Positions 44,248-53,328 of a stretch of 64,000 bases of DNA are shown piece by piece. The notes under the pieces are model-generated. The model saw only the letters and a program-made list of their open reading frames with translations. It had not been told where the DNA came from and ran no database searches. Every line of letters starts with the position of its first letter. Position 1 is the first letter of the stretch. Position numbers and translations under genes: made by a program. Source of the stretch: an uncultured Clostridia bacterium (GTDB lineage: Bacteria; Bacillota; Clostridia; Oscillospirales; CAG-272); assembly GCA_948466345.1 (NCBI GenBank), contig CAOKAC010000002.1, positions 62,001 to 126,000 of the forward strand, given 5' to 3'.

Positions 44248-44991
44248 ATGTCTGTTGTATCCATCAAACAGCTTCTTGAAGCAGGTGTACACTTCGGCCA
44301 CCATACAAGACGCTGGAACCCCAAAATGGCCGAATATATTTTTACGGAGAGAAACGGCATCTACATCATCGATCTGCAGAAAACCATTAAAAAGTTCGAT
44401 GAAGCGTATATGTTCGTACGTGAAGTATCTGAAGCAGGCGGCAAAGTATTGTTTGTCGGCACGAAAAAGCAAGCTTCCGATACCATCCGCGAAGAGGCAG
44501 AGCGCTGCGGTCAGTACTACGTAAATGTACGTTGGCTGGGCGGTATGCTTACCAACTACAAAACCATCCGCTCCAGTATCGCAAGACTGACCAACCTGGA
44601 AAAAATGCAGGAAGACGGCACCTTTGATATGCTCCCGAAAAAAGAAGTTGCTATGCTTCAAAAAGAAATGATGATCCTGGAACGCAACTTGGGCGGTATC
44701 AAAACGATGGACGGCCTGCCTGATGCAATCTTTATTGTAGACCCCCGCAAAGAGCACAACGCAGTGCTGGAAGCAAAGAAGCTAGGCATTCCTGTCGTTG
44801 CAATCGTTGACACTAACTGTGATCCGGAAGACGCAGATTATGTAATTCCCGGGAACGATGACGCCATCCGTGCAATCCGTCTTATCTCTTCTGTATTGGC
44901 CGACGCCGTAATCGAAGGCAGACAGGGCGAACAGACAGAAGAGGCTGCAGCTGAAAAGGAAGCTGAAGAAGCACAGGAAGCAGCTGAATAA
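44248..44991 (+). CDS. rpsB: 30S ribosomal protein S2
   Basis: A 247-residue S2. [32 protein letters not shown] start, [23 protein letters not shown] and the C-terminal [23 protein letters not shown] are family hallmarks. The very acidic C-terminal tail ([17 protein letters not shown]) is an extension. Start ATG 44248, SD AAAGGAGG; an in-frame extension to 44125 is leader. Co-transcribed with tsf. Confidence 0.97.
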   Translation: MSVVSIKQLLEAGVHFGHHTRRWNPKMAEYIFTERNGIYIIDLQKTIKKFDEAYMFVREVSEAGGKVLFVGTKKQASDTIREEAERCGQYYVNVRWLGGMLTNYKTIRSSIARLTNLEKMQEDGTFDMLPKKEVAMLQKEMMILERNLGGIKTMDGLPDAIFIVDPRKEHNAVLEAKKLGIPVVAIVDTNCDPEDADYVIPGNDDAIRAIRLISSVLADAVIEGRQGEQTEEAAAEKEAEEAQEAAE

Positions 44992-45035
44992 TCCCCCGAA
45001 AAAATCTGAGTCTATGAAAGGTATGGTATAAATAT

Positions 45036-45962
45036 ATGGCAGCTATTACCGCAAAAATGGTAGCAGATCTCCGCGCCAAAACAGGCGTAGGAATGATGGA
45101 ATGCAAAAAAGCATTGAACGAATCGGGCGGCGACTTTGATGAAGCAGTCAAAATTCTGCGTGAAAAGGGTCTGTCCGTAGCAGCAAAGAAGGCTGGCAGA
45201 ATCGCAGCTGAAGGCGTTGTTGATATTATGGTAGAAGGCGACTGTGCCGTAATGATCGAAGTTAACGCAGAAACAGACTTTGTTGCAAAGAACGAAACCT
45301 TTAAAGAGTTCGTTCGCGGCATTGAAAAAGCAATTCTTACAGGCAAGCCGGCAACCATCGAGGACCTTCTTGCTCTGCAGTATGACGACAGCTTTACGGT
45401 AGATGCAAAATTGAAGGACATGATCTTCACTATTGGTGAAAATATGAACATCCGTCGTTTTGTGATTGTTGAAGGTGTCTTCTCTACCTATATCCACGGC
45501 GCAGGCACCACAGGCGTTATTGTGAAATTTAACACAGATGCCGATACTGCCGCAAAACCGGGATTTGCAGAATTTGCAAAAAATATTGCGCTGCAGATAG
45601 CAGCAGGTTCTCCTCCCTCCTATGTAACACGGGATCAGGTTCCCGCTGCTGCTGTTGAGGAAGAAAAGCAGGTATTGATCGCTCAGATCAAAAATGATGA
45701 GAAAAACGCCAACAAGCCGGATGCGATTATTGAAAAAATGGTTACTGGTAAGATTGGTAAATTTTATCAGAGAGAATGTCTGGTTGAGCAGGGCTATGTA
45801 AAAGACGACAGCATGTCTGTAGGTCAGTACATGGAAGCTACTGCAAAGGAACTGGGCGGTGCGATTTCTGTAGACAGCTTCTATCTTTATGAAAAAGGCG
45901 AAGGCCTGGAAAAGAAAGAAGACAACTTCGGCGATGAAATCGCTGAGATGCTGAACAAATAA
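45036..45962 (+). CDS. tsf: elongation factor Ts
   Basis: A 308-residue nucleotide-exchange factor for EF-Tu. N-terminal UBA-like domain with ITAKMVADLRAKTGVGMMECKKAL and KILREKGLSVAAKKAGRIAAEG, then the EF-Tu-binding core with INAETDFVAKN and VNAETDF-type motif at about 70-78. SD AAAGG, ATG 45036, 44 bp after rpsB. A strong terminator follows, so the rpsB-tsf unit ends before the inserted regulator pair. Confidence 0.97.
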   Translation: MAAITAKMVADLRAKTGVGMMECKKALNESGGDFDEAVKILREKGLSVAAKKAGRIAAEGVVDIMVEGDCAVMIEVNAETDFVAKNETFKEFVRGIEKAILTGKPATIEDLLALQYDDSFTVDAKLKDMIFTIGENMNIRRFVIVEGVFSTYIHGAGTTGVIVKFNTDADTAAKPGFAEFAKNIALQIAAGSPPSYVTRDQVPAAAVEEEKQVLIAQIKNDEKNANKPDAIIEKMVTGKIGKFYQRECLVEQGYVKDDSMSVGQYMEATAKELGGAISVDSFYLYEKGEGLEKKEDNFGDEIAEMLNK

Positions 45963-45965
45963 AGT

Positions 45966-45996
45966 AAAAAAGGCCGGGGTTTCCCCGGCCTTTTTT
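45966..45996 (+). terminator. terminator after tsf
   Basis: Stem AAAAAAGGCCGGGG/CCCCGGCCTTTTTT, TTT loop: strong and followed by T-run. Confidence 0.95.
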
Positions 45997-46087
45997 ATTT
46001 TCAAATGTACTGCCATCACCTTATAGTAAATACAAAGCCAATTTGGACATCATATTATTATACCTGCTTTCTATGTAAAATCATAAA

Positions 46088-46107
46088 TATGTATTACCTA
46101 ATACATA
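46088..46107. promoter_or_regulatory. perfect 20-bp palindrome, candidate operator 1 of the HTH gene
   Basis: TATGTATTA-CC-TAATACATA. It overlaps the expected -35 position for the TATAAT box at 46127-46132, which has no recognisable -35 hexamer. Confidence 0.6.
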
Positions 46108-46138
46108 CGTTTTTATAAATCATCCCTATAATCAATTG

Positions 46139-46158
46139 CATGTATCAAACAATACATG
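46139..46158. promoter_or_regulatory. inverted repeat, candidate operator 2 of the HTH gene
   Basis: CATGTAT-CAAACA-ATACATG, at the predicted transcription start just before the HTH coding region. It shares the TGTAT/ATACA half-site with the palindrome 51 bp upstream. Confidence 0.6.
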
Positions 46159-46179
46159 ATGAAGGGATGTGTGTTTGCT

Positions 46180-46428
46180 ATGGAAAAGCTCAAGCAGGAT
46201 TTGAACATTGGAAAGAATATACAGAATTTGCGTAAGGCGCAACAGCTTTCTCAAAAGGATGTAACCATTCAAATGAATCTACGCGGCCGTATGATCTCTG
46301 TATCCGGATACGCCCACATCGAACAAGGCAGACAAAATTTGTACGTCAGTGATCTGATTATGCTAAAAGAAATCTTGGACGCGTCATATGAAGACTTCTT
46401 CAAAGGACTCACACCAGAAAAGGAGTGA
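46180..46428 (+). CDS. XRE-type helix-turn-helix regulator
   Basis: An 82-residue DNA-binding protein: NIGKNIQNLRKAQQLSQKDVTIQMNL, then SGYAHIEQGRQNLYVSDLIMLKEILD, a complete Cro/CI-type HTH. ATG 46180 was chosen since the helix starts right after it; GTG 46171 and ATG 46156 are alternatives closer to AAGGG. It lies between tsf and pyrH, an insertion in an otherwise standard cluster, with two operator-like palindromes in front. It probably regulates itself and the small RHH gene that follows 7 bp later. Confidence 0.85.
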   Translation: MEKLKQDLNIGKNIQNLRKAQQLSQKDVTIQMNLRGRMISVSGYAHIEQGRQNLYVSDLIMLKEILDASYEDFFKGLTPEKE

Positions 46429-46435
46429 TCAGAAA

Positions 46436-46597
46436 ATGCAGGCACAGAAAAGACAGATCAGTATTACGTTGGATGCCTCTGTTTTAAATAAAGTACGCAT
46501 TCTGGCATCAGAAGAAAACCGGTCCCTGTCAGGATATATCAACTATGTACTGAAAATGCATACGGAGAAGGCCCGCCGTGACGTTGAACCAAAATAG
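46436..46597 (+). CDS. ribbon-helix-helix (Arc-type) small protein
   Basis: A 53-residue basic protein. QKRQISITLDASVLNKVRILA is the beta strand and first helix and EENRSLSGYINYVLKMHTEKA the second helix of an RHH/Arc domain. SD AAAGGAG with 10-nt spacing, ATG 46436. It overlaps nothing but follows the HTH gene closely, so the two are co-expressed. It may be an antitoxin-like or co-repressor protein; no toxin gene is adjacent. Confidence 0.8.
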   Translation: MQAQKRQISITLDASVLNKVRILASEENRSLSGYINYVLKMHTEKARRDVEPK

Positions 46598-46612
46598 CAC
46601 TTTTTTGGGAAT

Positions 46613-46638
46613 GCCCCAGATATATTCTGGGGCTTTTG
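46613..46638 (+). terminator. terminator after the HTH/RHH pair
   Basis: 8-bp stem GCCCCAGA/TCTGGGGC, loop TATAT, then TTTT. The rest of 46639-46842 is AT-rich and holds nothing I can name. Confidence 0.75.
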
Positions 46639-46842
46639 GTGTTGCCGTAAAGTTGAATCACTGATTTGAATATATAGACCGCTCGCGGCGGAACAGAAGT
46701 AAGATACCACAGTGAATGGTTATTTTGCATTTTTCATTTCAAATTTATTTTACTTAAATTTTTCCTAATTAAGAAAATACATTAAAATATTTTAATAATT
46801 ATCCCGTACGTATCTTCCTTTCCCCAAATATAGAAAAAACTA

Positions 46843-46871
46843 TTTACAAATCCTATATTTTGCAGTAAAAT
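46843..46871 (+). promoter_or_regulatory. sigma-A-type promoter for the pyrH operon
   Basis: TTTACA (46843-46848), 17 bp, TAAAAT (46866-46871), about 60 bp before pyrH. Confidence 0.65.
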
Positions 46872-46930
46872 ATAAAAAGTATGATGAACTATGATTCATC
46901 CATTTTATAGCAATGGAAAGGTATGTTTGC

Positions 46931-47656
46931 ATGAGCGTGTCGTTTAAGCGTGTCCTGCTGAAGCTATCCGGAGAAGCCCTGACAGCAGAAGACGGGATCA
47001 TCGATTATGAATATGTTCAAAAAATCGGACGGATAGTTGGCCAGTGTATGGAAGAAGGCGCCCAGATTGCCATTGTAGTAGGCGCCGGCAACATCTGGCG
47101 GGGTCGCCAGGGATTGGATATGGACCGGGTTCGGGCGGATCAAATGGGGATGCTGGCTACCACCATCAATGCCTTGGCTATCCAGGATGCGTTTCTGTCG
47201 CAAGGAGTGGACACAGTCGTCTTCACTGCCAATGAAATGCCTGCATTTGGAGAGCTTTACACCCAGCGCGGTGCCATCCACGCGCTGGAATCCGGTAAGG
47301 TAATAGTGCTAGGTGGAGGTACAGGCAATCCCTTCTTCTCTACGGATACGGGCGCAGTACTCCGGGCTGTGGAAATCCAGGCGGATGTAGTTTTGATGGC
47401 TAAAAATATTGACGGTGTATACACCGCCGATCCACGAAAAGACCCCAATGCAAAAAAATTGGATGAAACCACCTACGACTATATTCTATCCAACCATCTG
47501 GGCGTGATCGATATGACGGCAGCCAGTCTCGCTATGGATAACGATCTGCCGTTGTATTTGTTTGGGCTGGATAAAGAAGAGAATATCTATCGGGTAATCA
47601 AAGGCGAAAAAATGGGAACCATTGTAAATAATAAGGCAAAGGAGAGCGCACAATGA
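46931..47656 (+). CDS. pyrH: UMP kinase
   Basis: A 241-residue amino-acid-kinase-fold enzyme that phosphorylates UMP. FKRVLLKLSGEALTAEDG, VVGAGNIWRG, MDRVRADQMGMLATTINALA and GGGTGNPFFSTDTGAVLRA are characteristic; the KNIDGVYTADPRKDP segment binds the base. Start ATG 46931 (MSVSFKR), 9 nt after GGAAAGG; an in-frame start six codons earlier has no SD. Its stop overlaps the frr start by 4 bp. Confidence 0.97.
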   Translation: MSVSFKRVLLKLSGEALTAEDGIIDYEYVQKIGRIVGQCMEEGAQIAIVVGAGNIWRGRQGLDMDRVRADQMGMLATTINALAIQDAFLSQGVDTVVFTANEMPAFGELYTQRGAIHALESGKVIVLGGGTGNPFFSTDTGAVLRAVEIQADVVLMAKNIDGVYTADPRKDPNAKKLDETTYDYILSNHLGVIDMTAASLAMDNDLPLYLFGLDKEENIYRVIKGEKMGTIVNNKAKESAQ

Positions 47657-48207
47657 AACTGGACAATAAACCTTACGAAGAAAAGATGCAGAAAACCATC
47701 ACCGTATACGAGGGACAGTTGGACACAGTCCGCGCAGGCAGAGCTAATACCGCAGTACTTAACGGCATTGATGTTGAGTATTATGGCACACCTACCGCCA
47801 TTAATCAGATGGCAGAGGTAAAGGTGACAGATGCCCGCACTATCGCCATCACTCCTTGGGATGTTACTACTGTGAAAAGTATTGAAAAGGCCCTGCTGGC
47901 TTCCGAGTTGGGGATCACACCCCAGTCTGACGGCAAGGTGATCCGCCTGCTCTTTCCGCAGCTGACAGAGGAACGCCGTAAGGAAATGACCAAACAGGTT
48001 GCCAAAATGGGCGAGGATACGAAAGTATCCATTCGCAATATCCGTCGGGACGCTATCGACAAGGCAAAGGAGCTAAAAAAGAGCGGCGACATGACAGAGG
48101 ACGAGCAAAAGCAGTCTGAAAAGACCATTCAGGAGCTGACAGACAAATATATAAAGGAAGTGGACGCAGTAACCGCAAAGAAAAATGCGGAGATCATGGA
48201 TATCTGA
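47653..48207 (+). CDS. frr: ribosome recycling factor
   Basis: A 184-residue RRF of standard length: DTVRAGRANTAVLNGIDVEYYGTP, QMAEVKVTDARTIAITPWD, and LPQLTEERRKEMTKQVAKMGEDTKVSIRNIRRDA-type motif, with a long helical C-terminus. Splits post-termination ribosomes with EF-G. It overlaps pyrH by ATGA, so translation is coupled. A weak hairpin CCCCCGA/TCGGGGG (48225-48258) follows without a good T-run, so the operon probably reads on into uppS. Confidence 0.97.
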   Translation: MKLDNKPYEEKMQKTITVYEGQLDTVRAGRANTAVLNGIDVEYYGTPTAINQMAEVKVTDARTIAITPWDVTTVKSIEKALLASELGITPQSDGKVIRLLFPQLTEERRKEMTKQVAKMGEDTKVSIRNIRRDAIDKAKELKKSGDMTEDEQKQSEKTIQELTDKYIKEVDAVTAKKNAEIMDI

Positions 48208-48323
48208 TCCGGCGAATACAACCTCCCCCGACGCCGCGGAGATCCGGGGCATCGGGGGATTCTTGTTGTACTGCGCTGTAAACGAAATAAGGAGATGCCG
48301 GCAGAAAAACCGGCAGGGACCAT

Positions 48324-49064
48324 ATGTTTTTCAAGAAAAAGCAAGCCAATCGGGACATACAGTCCGCTGATATGCATAAAATCGTACAGGAGGCTGGGCT
48401 CTCCCATATCGCCTTTATCATGGACGGCAACGGCCGATGGGCAACGGGCCGGGGGCTTCCCCGAGAGGCTGGGCACAGTGTAGGAGTCAAGGTTTTTAAA
48501 AAAACGGTAACTCTATGCCGGGATTATGGTATAAAAACAGTCACCACCTATGCCTTTTCTACAGAAAACTGGAAACGCCCGGAAAATGAAATTCGGGAAA
48601 TCATGCGTTTGTTGGATACCTACATCAAAGAGGCCCGGGACGATAACGAAAAGAACCGAATTCGCTATATTTTTCTAGGTGACAGAACAAGGCTGGATCC
48701 AAGAATCCAGGAAAAATGCACCTATCTGGAAAACCTTACCCGTGACAATCCACTGACGTTGAATATTGCGCTCAACTATGGAGGCAGAAGCGAAATCACC
48801 CAAGCATGCAACGCCTTGACTGCAAAGGGCGGCACGATCACAGAAGAGGACATTGCCTCTCAGTTGTATACTCGCGAAAGCCCGGACCCGGATCTAATCG
48901 TGCGCACCGGTGGAGAATATCGCCTTTCTAATTTTCTGTTGTGGCAGGCCGCATATGCAGAACTGTATTTTACAGACTGCCTGTGGCCGGATTTTGACGA
49001 CATAGAACTGCGGCGCGCAATTCTTGCATTTTCCGGGAGAAAGCGCCGGTTTGGAGGCGTATAA
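48324..49064 (+). CDS. uppS: isoprenyl transferase (undecaprenyl diphosphate synthase)
   Basis: A 246-residue cis-prenyltransferase that makes the lipid carrier for cell-wall precursors. IAFIMDGNGRWATGRGLPREAGH (catalytic Asp in MDGNGRW), TTYAFSTENWKRP, LNIALNYGGRSEI and SPDPDLIVRTGGEYRLSNFLLWQAAYAELYF. Full length. ATG 48324, preceded by AGGGACC; the SD is weak. Part of the uppS-cdsA-dxr-rseP-ispG-polC cluster. Confidence 0.96.
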   Translation: MFFKKKQANRDIQSADMHKIVQEAGLSHIAFIMDGNGRWATGRGLPREAGHSVGVKVFKKTVTLCRDYGIKTVTTYAFSTENWKRPENEIREIMRLLDTYIKEARDDNEKNRIRYIFLGDRTRLDPRIQEKCTYLENLTRDNPLTLNIALNYGGRSEITQACNALTAKGGTITEEDIASQLYTRESPDPDLIVRTGGEYRLSNFLLWQAAYAELYFTDCLWPDFDDIELRRAILAFSGRKRRFGGV

Positions 49065-49119
49065 TTTCAATACTGGGACGGGTTAGAACCGTCTATACCA
49101 AGAATGGAGACTATATAAT

Positions 49120-49956
49120 ATGTTAAAGCGTATTATCACCGGCATAATTGCCGCCGGCCTTTTGGCCCTTGTGTGTATATTTGCGAATGGAGTCGTATTC
49201 TCCGTTGCTTTTGGGCTGCTTGCTCTTTTAGGTGTTTACGAAATGTTGGGCTGCATTGGTGCACGCCGCAACTTTACCATCGCTTTGTGTATGTACACCA
49301 TGACCATTCTTTCTGTAATATTGGTACACACAGCAAGCCGCCATTCTCTGTATATAACCGCCTTTGCAGGGATTCTGTTCTGTGTGCTCCTAATTTTGTT
49401 TGCCTCGGCAGTATTTTCTGATGGACGGGTTCCTATAGATAAAGTGTGCATTGCCTTCACTACCTGCGCCTATGTGCTCACCGGATTCATTTCCATTATC
49501 CTTCTGCGGGATATGAAAATGGGAAAATATATCTACCTTCTGGCCTTTATCGGCCCCTGGATTTCCGATACCTTTGCATATTTCACCGGCATGCTTCTGG
49601 GTAAACACAAGCTTATTCCCTCTGTCAGCCCGAAAAAGACTGTCGAGGGAAGTCTCGGCGGCATTTTGTTCTGCATCATGGGCTGTGTAGTATATGGATA
49701 TGCGGTAAAAAGCATCTCCGGCGGCGCAGCAGAATTTCATGTTGTATTTTTGGCCCTGCTAGGTCTGATCATATCGGTAGTGTCCCAGGTGGGAGACTTG
49801 ATTTTTTCCCTGATCAAGAGACGCTATGACATCAAGGATTATGGATTTATTTTTCCTGGTCACGGCGGCGTGTTGGACCGGTTTGACAGTGTAATCGCTA
49901 CAGCACCTTTGATTCTCATTGCCTGTGAATCTCTGGCAAAAATGAATCTGATGTAA
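49120..49956 (+). CDS. cdsA: phosphatidate cytidylyltransferase
   Basis: A 278-residue integral membrane enzyme with about seven hydrophobic segments that makes CDP-diacylglycerol for phospholipids. The family signature is at the C-terminal side: SQVGDLIFSLIKRRYDIKDYGFIFPGHGGVLDRFDS. GPWISDTFAYFTGMLLGKHKLIPSVSPKKTVEGSLGG also matches. Follows uppS by 55 bp and precedes dxr by 17 bp. Confidence 0.94.
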   Translation: MLKRIITGIIAAGLLALVCIFANGVVFSVAFGLLALLGVYEMLGCIGARRNFTIALCMYTMTILSVILVHTASRHSLYITAFAGILFCVLLILFASAVFSDGRVPIDKVCIAFTTCAYVLTGFISIILLRDMKMGKYIYLLAFIGPWISDTFAYFTGMLLGKHKLIPSVSPKKTVEGSLGGILFCIMGCVVYGYAVKSISGGAAEFHVVFLALLGLIISVVSQVGDLIFSLIKRRYDIKDYGFIFPGHGGVLDRFDSVIATAPLILIACESLAKMNLM

Positions 49957-49973
49957 GTTAGGACATTGCACAT

Positions 49974-51155
49974 ATGGAGAAGACGAAAAAGGCGGCAGTG
50001 CTGGGATCTACAGGATCGGTAGGAACCCAGGCGCTGGAGGCCCTTAAAAATATAGATATGGAGATTGCCCTCCTTACCGGCGGGCAAAACATCTCCCTTC
50101 TGGCAAAACAAATTTGCACCTTCCGACCAGCACTGGCAGCCGTCCCCACAAAGGAAGCTGCCGACCGGCTGCGCCAGATGCTGCCGGACATCGGTACCCG
50201 CATCCTGGGAGGCGGAAGTGCTGTATGCGAGGGGATTCGAGAATGCGGCGCAGACCATATTATCCATGCCATTTCCGGCATGGCAGGTATCCCCCCCGCC
50301 CTTGCTGCCGCCGACACTGGCGCGCGTATTGCCATGGCGAACAAAGAGGCAATCATTGCGGCAGGACACCTCATCTACGACAGATTGGCAAAGTCCGGGG
50401 GAGAATTGATTCCCGTAGACAGCGAGCACAGCGCCATTTTTCAATGTCTCACTGCTGCGGATGCCGCCAATTCCCATAGCCCTGCAGATCCTGCAAAAAT
50501 CCGCCGAATTATCCTCACTGCTTCCGGCGGGCCGTTCTTTGGAAAGACCTTAGCAGAGCTTTCCGCCGTAACGCCTCCGATGGCCCTAGCCCATCCCACC
50601 TGGAAAATGGGCAAAAAAATTACCATTGACAGCGCCACGCTGATGAACAAGGGATTTGAATGGATCGAAGCCTGCCGTCTGTTCGGCGTACAGGGGGATC
50701 AAGTAGAGGTAGTCATTCATCCGCAAAGTATAATTCATTCCATGGTGGAATACATTGATACATCTGTACTTGCGCAAATGTCCTATCCGGATATGGCGGA
50801 CTGCGTCCGCTATGCGCTTCATTATCCGCAGCGCGCACCCTTTGACGGCCCCAGTCTGAATTTTGCCGCAGTGGGAACGCTGACCTTCCATACTCCTGAC
50901 GAGGAGGCGTTTCCCTCTCTGAAAATTGCCCGGCAGGCTTGGGGGGCAGGAGGATGCGCCCCAGCGGCGCTGATTGCCGCAGATGAAATCGCAGTAGACG
51001 CATTTTTATCCGATAAAATCTCTTTTACGGATATTCCCGCTTTGGTAGGGGAAACCTTAGCTGTATGTTCCATCTATCCGGTAAAAACGGAAGAAGACAT
51101 TTACGAAGCAGACCGCGCTGCCCGAGCTGCCGCTCTGGCACAGATAAAAAGATAA
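49974..51155 (+). CDS. dxr: 1-deoxy-D-xylulose-5-phosphate reductoisomerase
   Basis: A 393-residue NADPH enzyme of the non-mevalonate isoprenoid pathway. AVLGSTGSVGTQALEAL (NADPH), ANKEAIIAAGHL, VDSEHSAIFQCL with the metal Glu, TASGGPFFGKTLAEL, HPTWKMGKKITIDSATLMNKGFEWIEA and HPQSIIHSMVEY are all conserved. ATG 49974 with AGGA 11 nt upstream. With ispG 1 kb downstream, two steps of the pathway are in one cluster. Confidence 0.96.
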   Translation: MEKTKKAAVLGSTGSVGTQALEALKNIDMEIALLTGGQNISLLAKQICTFRPALAAVPTKEAADRLRQMLPDIGTRILGGGSAVCEGIRECGADHIIHAISGMAGIPPALAAADTGARIAMANKEAIIAAGHLIYDRLAKSGGELIPVDSEHSAIFQCLTAADAANSHSPADPAKIRRIILTASGGPFFGKTLAELSAVTPPMALAHPTWKMGKKITIDSATLMNKGFEWIEACRLFGVQGDQVEVVIHPQSIIHSMVEYIDTSVLAQMSYPDMADCVRYALHYPQRAPFDGPSLNFAAVGTLTFHTPDEEAFPSLKIARQAWGAGGCAPAALIAADEIAVDAFLSDKISFTDIPALVGETLAVCSIYPVKTEEDIYEADRAARAAALAQIKR

Positions 51156-51176
51156 TTTTCCAGCAACAGAAAGGGC

Positions 51177-52217
51177 GTGATTTCTATTTCTACCGTACTG
51201 TATATTTTGCTTGCCGTATTTATTTTCGGCGTTCTGATTTTTGTCCACGAGGGCGGACACTTTCTTTTTGCCCGTCTGTTCCATGTGTCTATTCGAGAAT
51301 TTGCTATTGGGATGGGGCCCAAGCTGCTTACCCGCACATCCAAAAAATCCGGTATTGCCTATTCTCTGCGCCTGTTTCCTATTGGCGGATTTGTTTCTAT
51401 GGTGGGAGAGGATGAAGAATCCGACGATCCCAACGCGTTCAATAAGAAAAAAGTATGGCAGAGGCTGATTATCGTTTCCGCCGGCGCCATCATCAATATT
51501 TTGCTGGGAGTAATCATCACCTCTGTGCTGGTTTGCGCAAAGCCTGTGCTGGGTTCTACTGTTGTCGCAGGCTTTGCCGAAGAGTCTGTATCACAAGAGG
51601 CAGGGCTGCAGATAGACGATGAAATCGTTCGTGTAGGCGGCCAGCGGGTGCATATTGCCGATGAACTCATGTACGAAATTATGCGCCTGGGTATTGAACC
51701 GGTGGATCTTACTGTTATTCGAGACGGGGAAGAGGTAATTGTAAAAAATGTAGAATTTCCCATTATGTCGGAATCCGGCACTGCTTTCGGAAACCAGGAC
51801 TTCAAAATTTATGCGGAAAGACCTACCTTTGGAAATATTGCAAAGCATTGCCTTTACAGAAGCACCTACACCGTCCGCATGATCTGGGAGTCCCTGTATG
51901 ACCTTGTAACAGGCCGTTATGGGATTCAAGCCGTATCTGGGCCGGTAGGCGTTACAGAAGTGTTGACAGAGGCTGCACAGACCAGCAGCTTCAGCTTTTT
52001 CTCTTTGATTGCAATCATCACAATAAATCTGGGTGTAGTCAATCTGCTGCCTCTTCCCGCTTTGGACGGAGGCCGTCTAATCTTTTTAATCATTGAAGGC
52101 ATTCGCAGAAAGCCCGTGAAGCCGGAAATCGAAGGCTATATACATTTTGCAGGGCTGGCGGTTCTGATGCTTTTCATGGTAGTAATTTGTGTGAAGGATA
52201 TCATCGGTCTGTTTTAG
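51177..52217 (+). CDS. rseP: site-2 zinc metalloprotease RseP
   Basis: A 346-residue membrane protease for regulated intramembrane proteolysis. Zinc motif HEGGH (about 24-28) in the first membrane segment, a PDZ domain in the middle (about 118-195), and NLLPLPALDGGR near the end. GTG 51177 is the only candidate in frame near the membrane segment; AAAGGG is very close to it (1-2 nt), so the true start is less certain than for the neighbours. Between dxr and ispG as in many Firmicutes. Confidence 0.92.
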   Translation: MISISTVLYILLAVFIFGVLIFVHEGGHFLFARLFHVSIREFAIGMGPKLLTRTSKKSGIAYSLRLFPIGGFVSMVGEDEESDDPNAFNKKKVWQRLIIVSAGAIINILLGVIITSVLVCAKPVLGSTVVAGFAEESVSQEAGLQIDDEIVRVGGQRVHIADELMYEIMRLGIEPVDLTVIRDGEEVIVKNVEFPIMSESGTAFGNQDFKIYAERPTFGNIAKHCLYRSTYTVRMIWESLYDLVTGRYGIQAVSGPVGVTEVLTEAAQTSSFSFFSLIAIITINLGVVNLLPLPALDGGRLIFLIIEGIRRKPVKPEIEGYIHFAGLAVLMLFMVVICVKDIIGLF

Positions 52218-52230
52218 AAAGGAACCCTCT

Positions 52231-53313
52231 ATGAGAAGAAAAGCACGTACCGTCCGTGTGGGAAACATGACTATCGGAGGGGATGCGCCTGTATCCATAC
52301 AATCCATGACCAACCGGCCCGCAGGAGACTTTGACGGAACTATTGAACAAATTCGTACACTGATTGCCGCAGGTTGTGAAATTGTGCGCATTGCCGTACC
52401 CGATATGGAAACTGCCGCTGTCTTTGCTAAAGCAAAACAGGCCGGTATTACCGCGCCGCTTGTAGCAGATATCCATTTCGATTATAGAATTGCCCTGGAA
52501 GCCCTGCGTCAAGGAGCAGATAAAATTCGGATCAATCCGGGAAACATCGGCAGCAGGGACCGCGTACAGGCAGTGGCAGACGCATGTAAAAATACCGGCG
52601 TCCCAATACGTATTGGTGTAAACGGGGGATCTCTGGAAAAATCTCTTTTAGAAAAATACGGCGGGCCAACTGCGGACGCTCTAGCCGAAAGCGCCCTGAT
52701 GCAAGCAGAAATGCTGGAGGATATGGGATTCCACGATATTGTCATCTCCATTAAGTCTTCCCGTGTGGACACCATGATCCATGCCTGCCGAATCGTTGCG
52801 GGCCAGTCCGATTATCCTCTACATTTAGGCGTCACGGAAGCCGGCACCCAGTACAGCGGCGTTATCAAAAACGCAATGGGTATCGGAGCGCTGCTGTGTG
52901 ATGGAATCGGAGATACCATCCGGGTGACGCTGACTGCTGATCCTGCTGCGGAAATCACCGCCGCAAAAGAAATTTTGGCGGCGGCAGGGGTGCGGAATCA
53001 TGGAATTACTGTTATCTCCTGCCCTACCTGCGGACGGACAAAAATCGATTTAATCTCTATCGCAGAAGCTTATAAAGCAGCAGTGTCCGAAATAGATACT
53101 GGTGGAAAAAATATCACAGCCGCCATTATGGGTTGTGCCGTCAATGGCCCCGGAGAAGCCAGAGAAGCAGACTTTGGTGTGGCCGGAGGAGACGGATGCG
53201 CCATTTTATTCCGACGCGGGAAGCAGGTTTGCCGTATCGATGAGGACAAGCTGCTGGATGTTTTAATGGAAGAAACCCACCGAATGCTGGAAGATACGCA
53301 GGATACCATGTAA
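52231..53313 (+). CDS. ispG: 4-hydroxy-3-methylbut-2-en-1-yl diphosphate synthase (flavodoxin)
   Basis: A 360-residue iron-sulfur enzyme of isoprenoid synthesis. Motifs: VRVGNMTIGGDAPVSIQSMTNR, VRIAVPDMETAAVFA, KIRINPGNIG, IRIGVNGGSL, LHLGVTEAGT, and the 4Fe-4S ligands in VISCPTCGRTKIDL and GCAVNGPGEA. ATG 52231, SD AAAGG. It ends 15 bp before polC. Confidence 0.96.
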   Translation: MRRKARTVRVGNMTIGGDAPVSIQSMTNRPAGDFDGTIEQIRTLIAAGCEIVRIAVPDMETAAVFAKAKQAGITAPLVADIHFDYRIALEALRQGADKIRINPGNIGSRDRVQAVADACKNTGVPIRIGVNGGSLEKSLLEKYGGPTADALAESALMQAEMLEDMGFHDIVISIKSSRVDTMIHACRIVAGQSDYPLHLGVTEAGTQYSGVIKNAMGIGALLCDGIGDTIRVTLTADPAAEITAAKEILAAAGVRNHGITVISCPTCGRTKIDLISIAEAYKAAVSEIDTGGKNITAAIMGCAVNGPGEAREADFGVAGGDGCAILFRRGKQVCRIDEDKLLDVLMEETHRMLEDTQDTM

Positions 53314-53328
53314 GAAACGGAGACAGTT

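Noticed and set aside
48225..48258. CCCCCGA/TCGGGGG hairpin between frr and uppS as terminator
   Set aside because: Followed by ATTCTTGT rather than a T-run, and it lies within a cluster that is normally co-transcribed.
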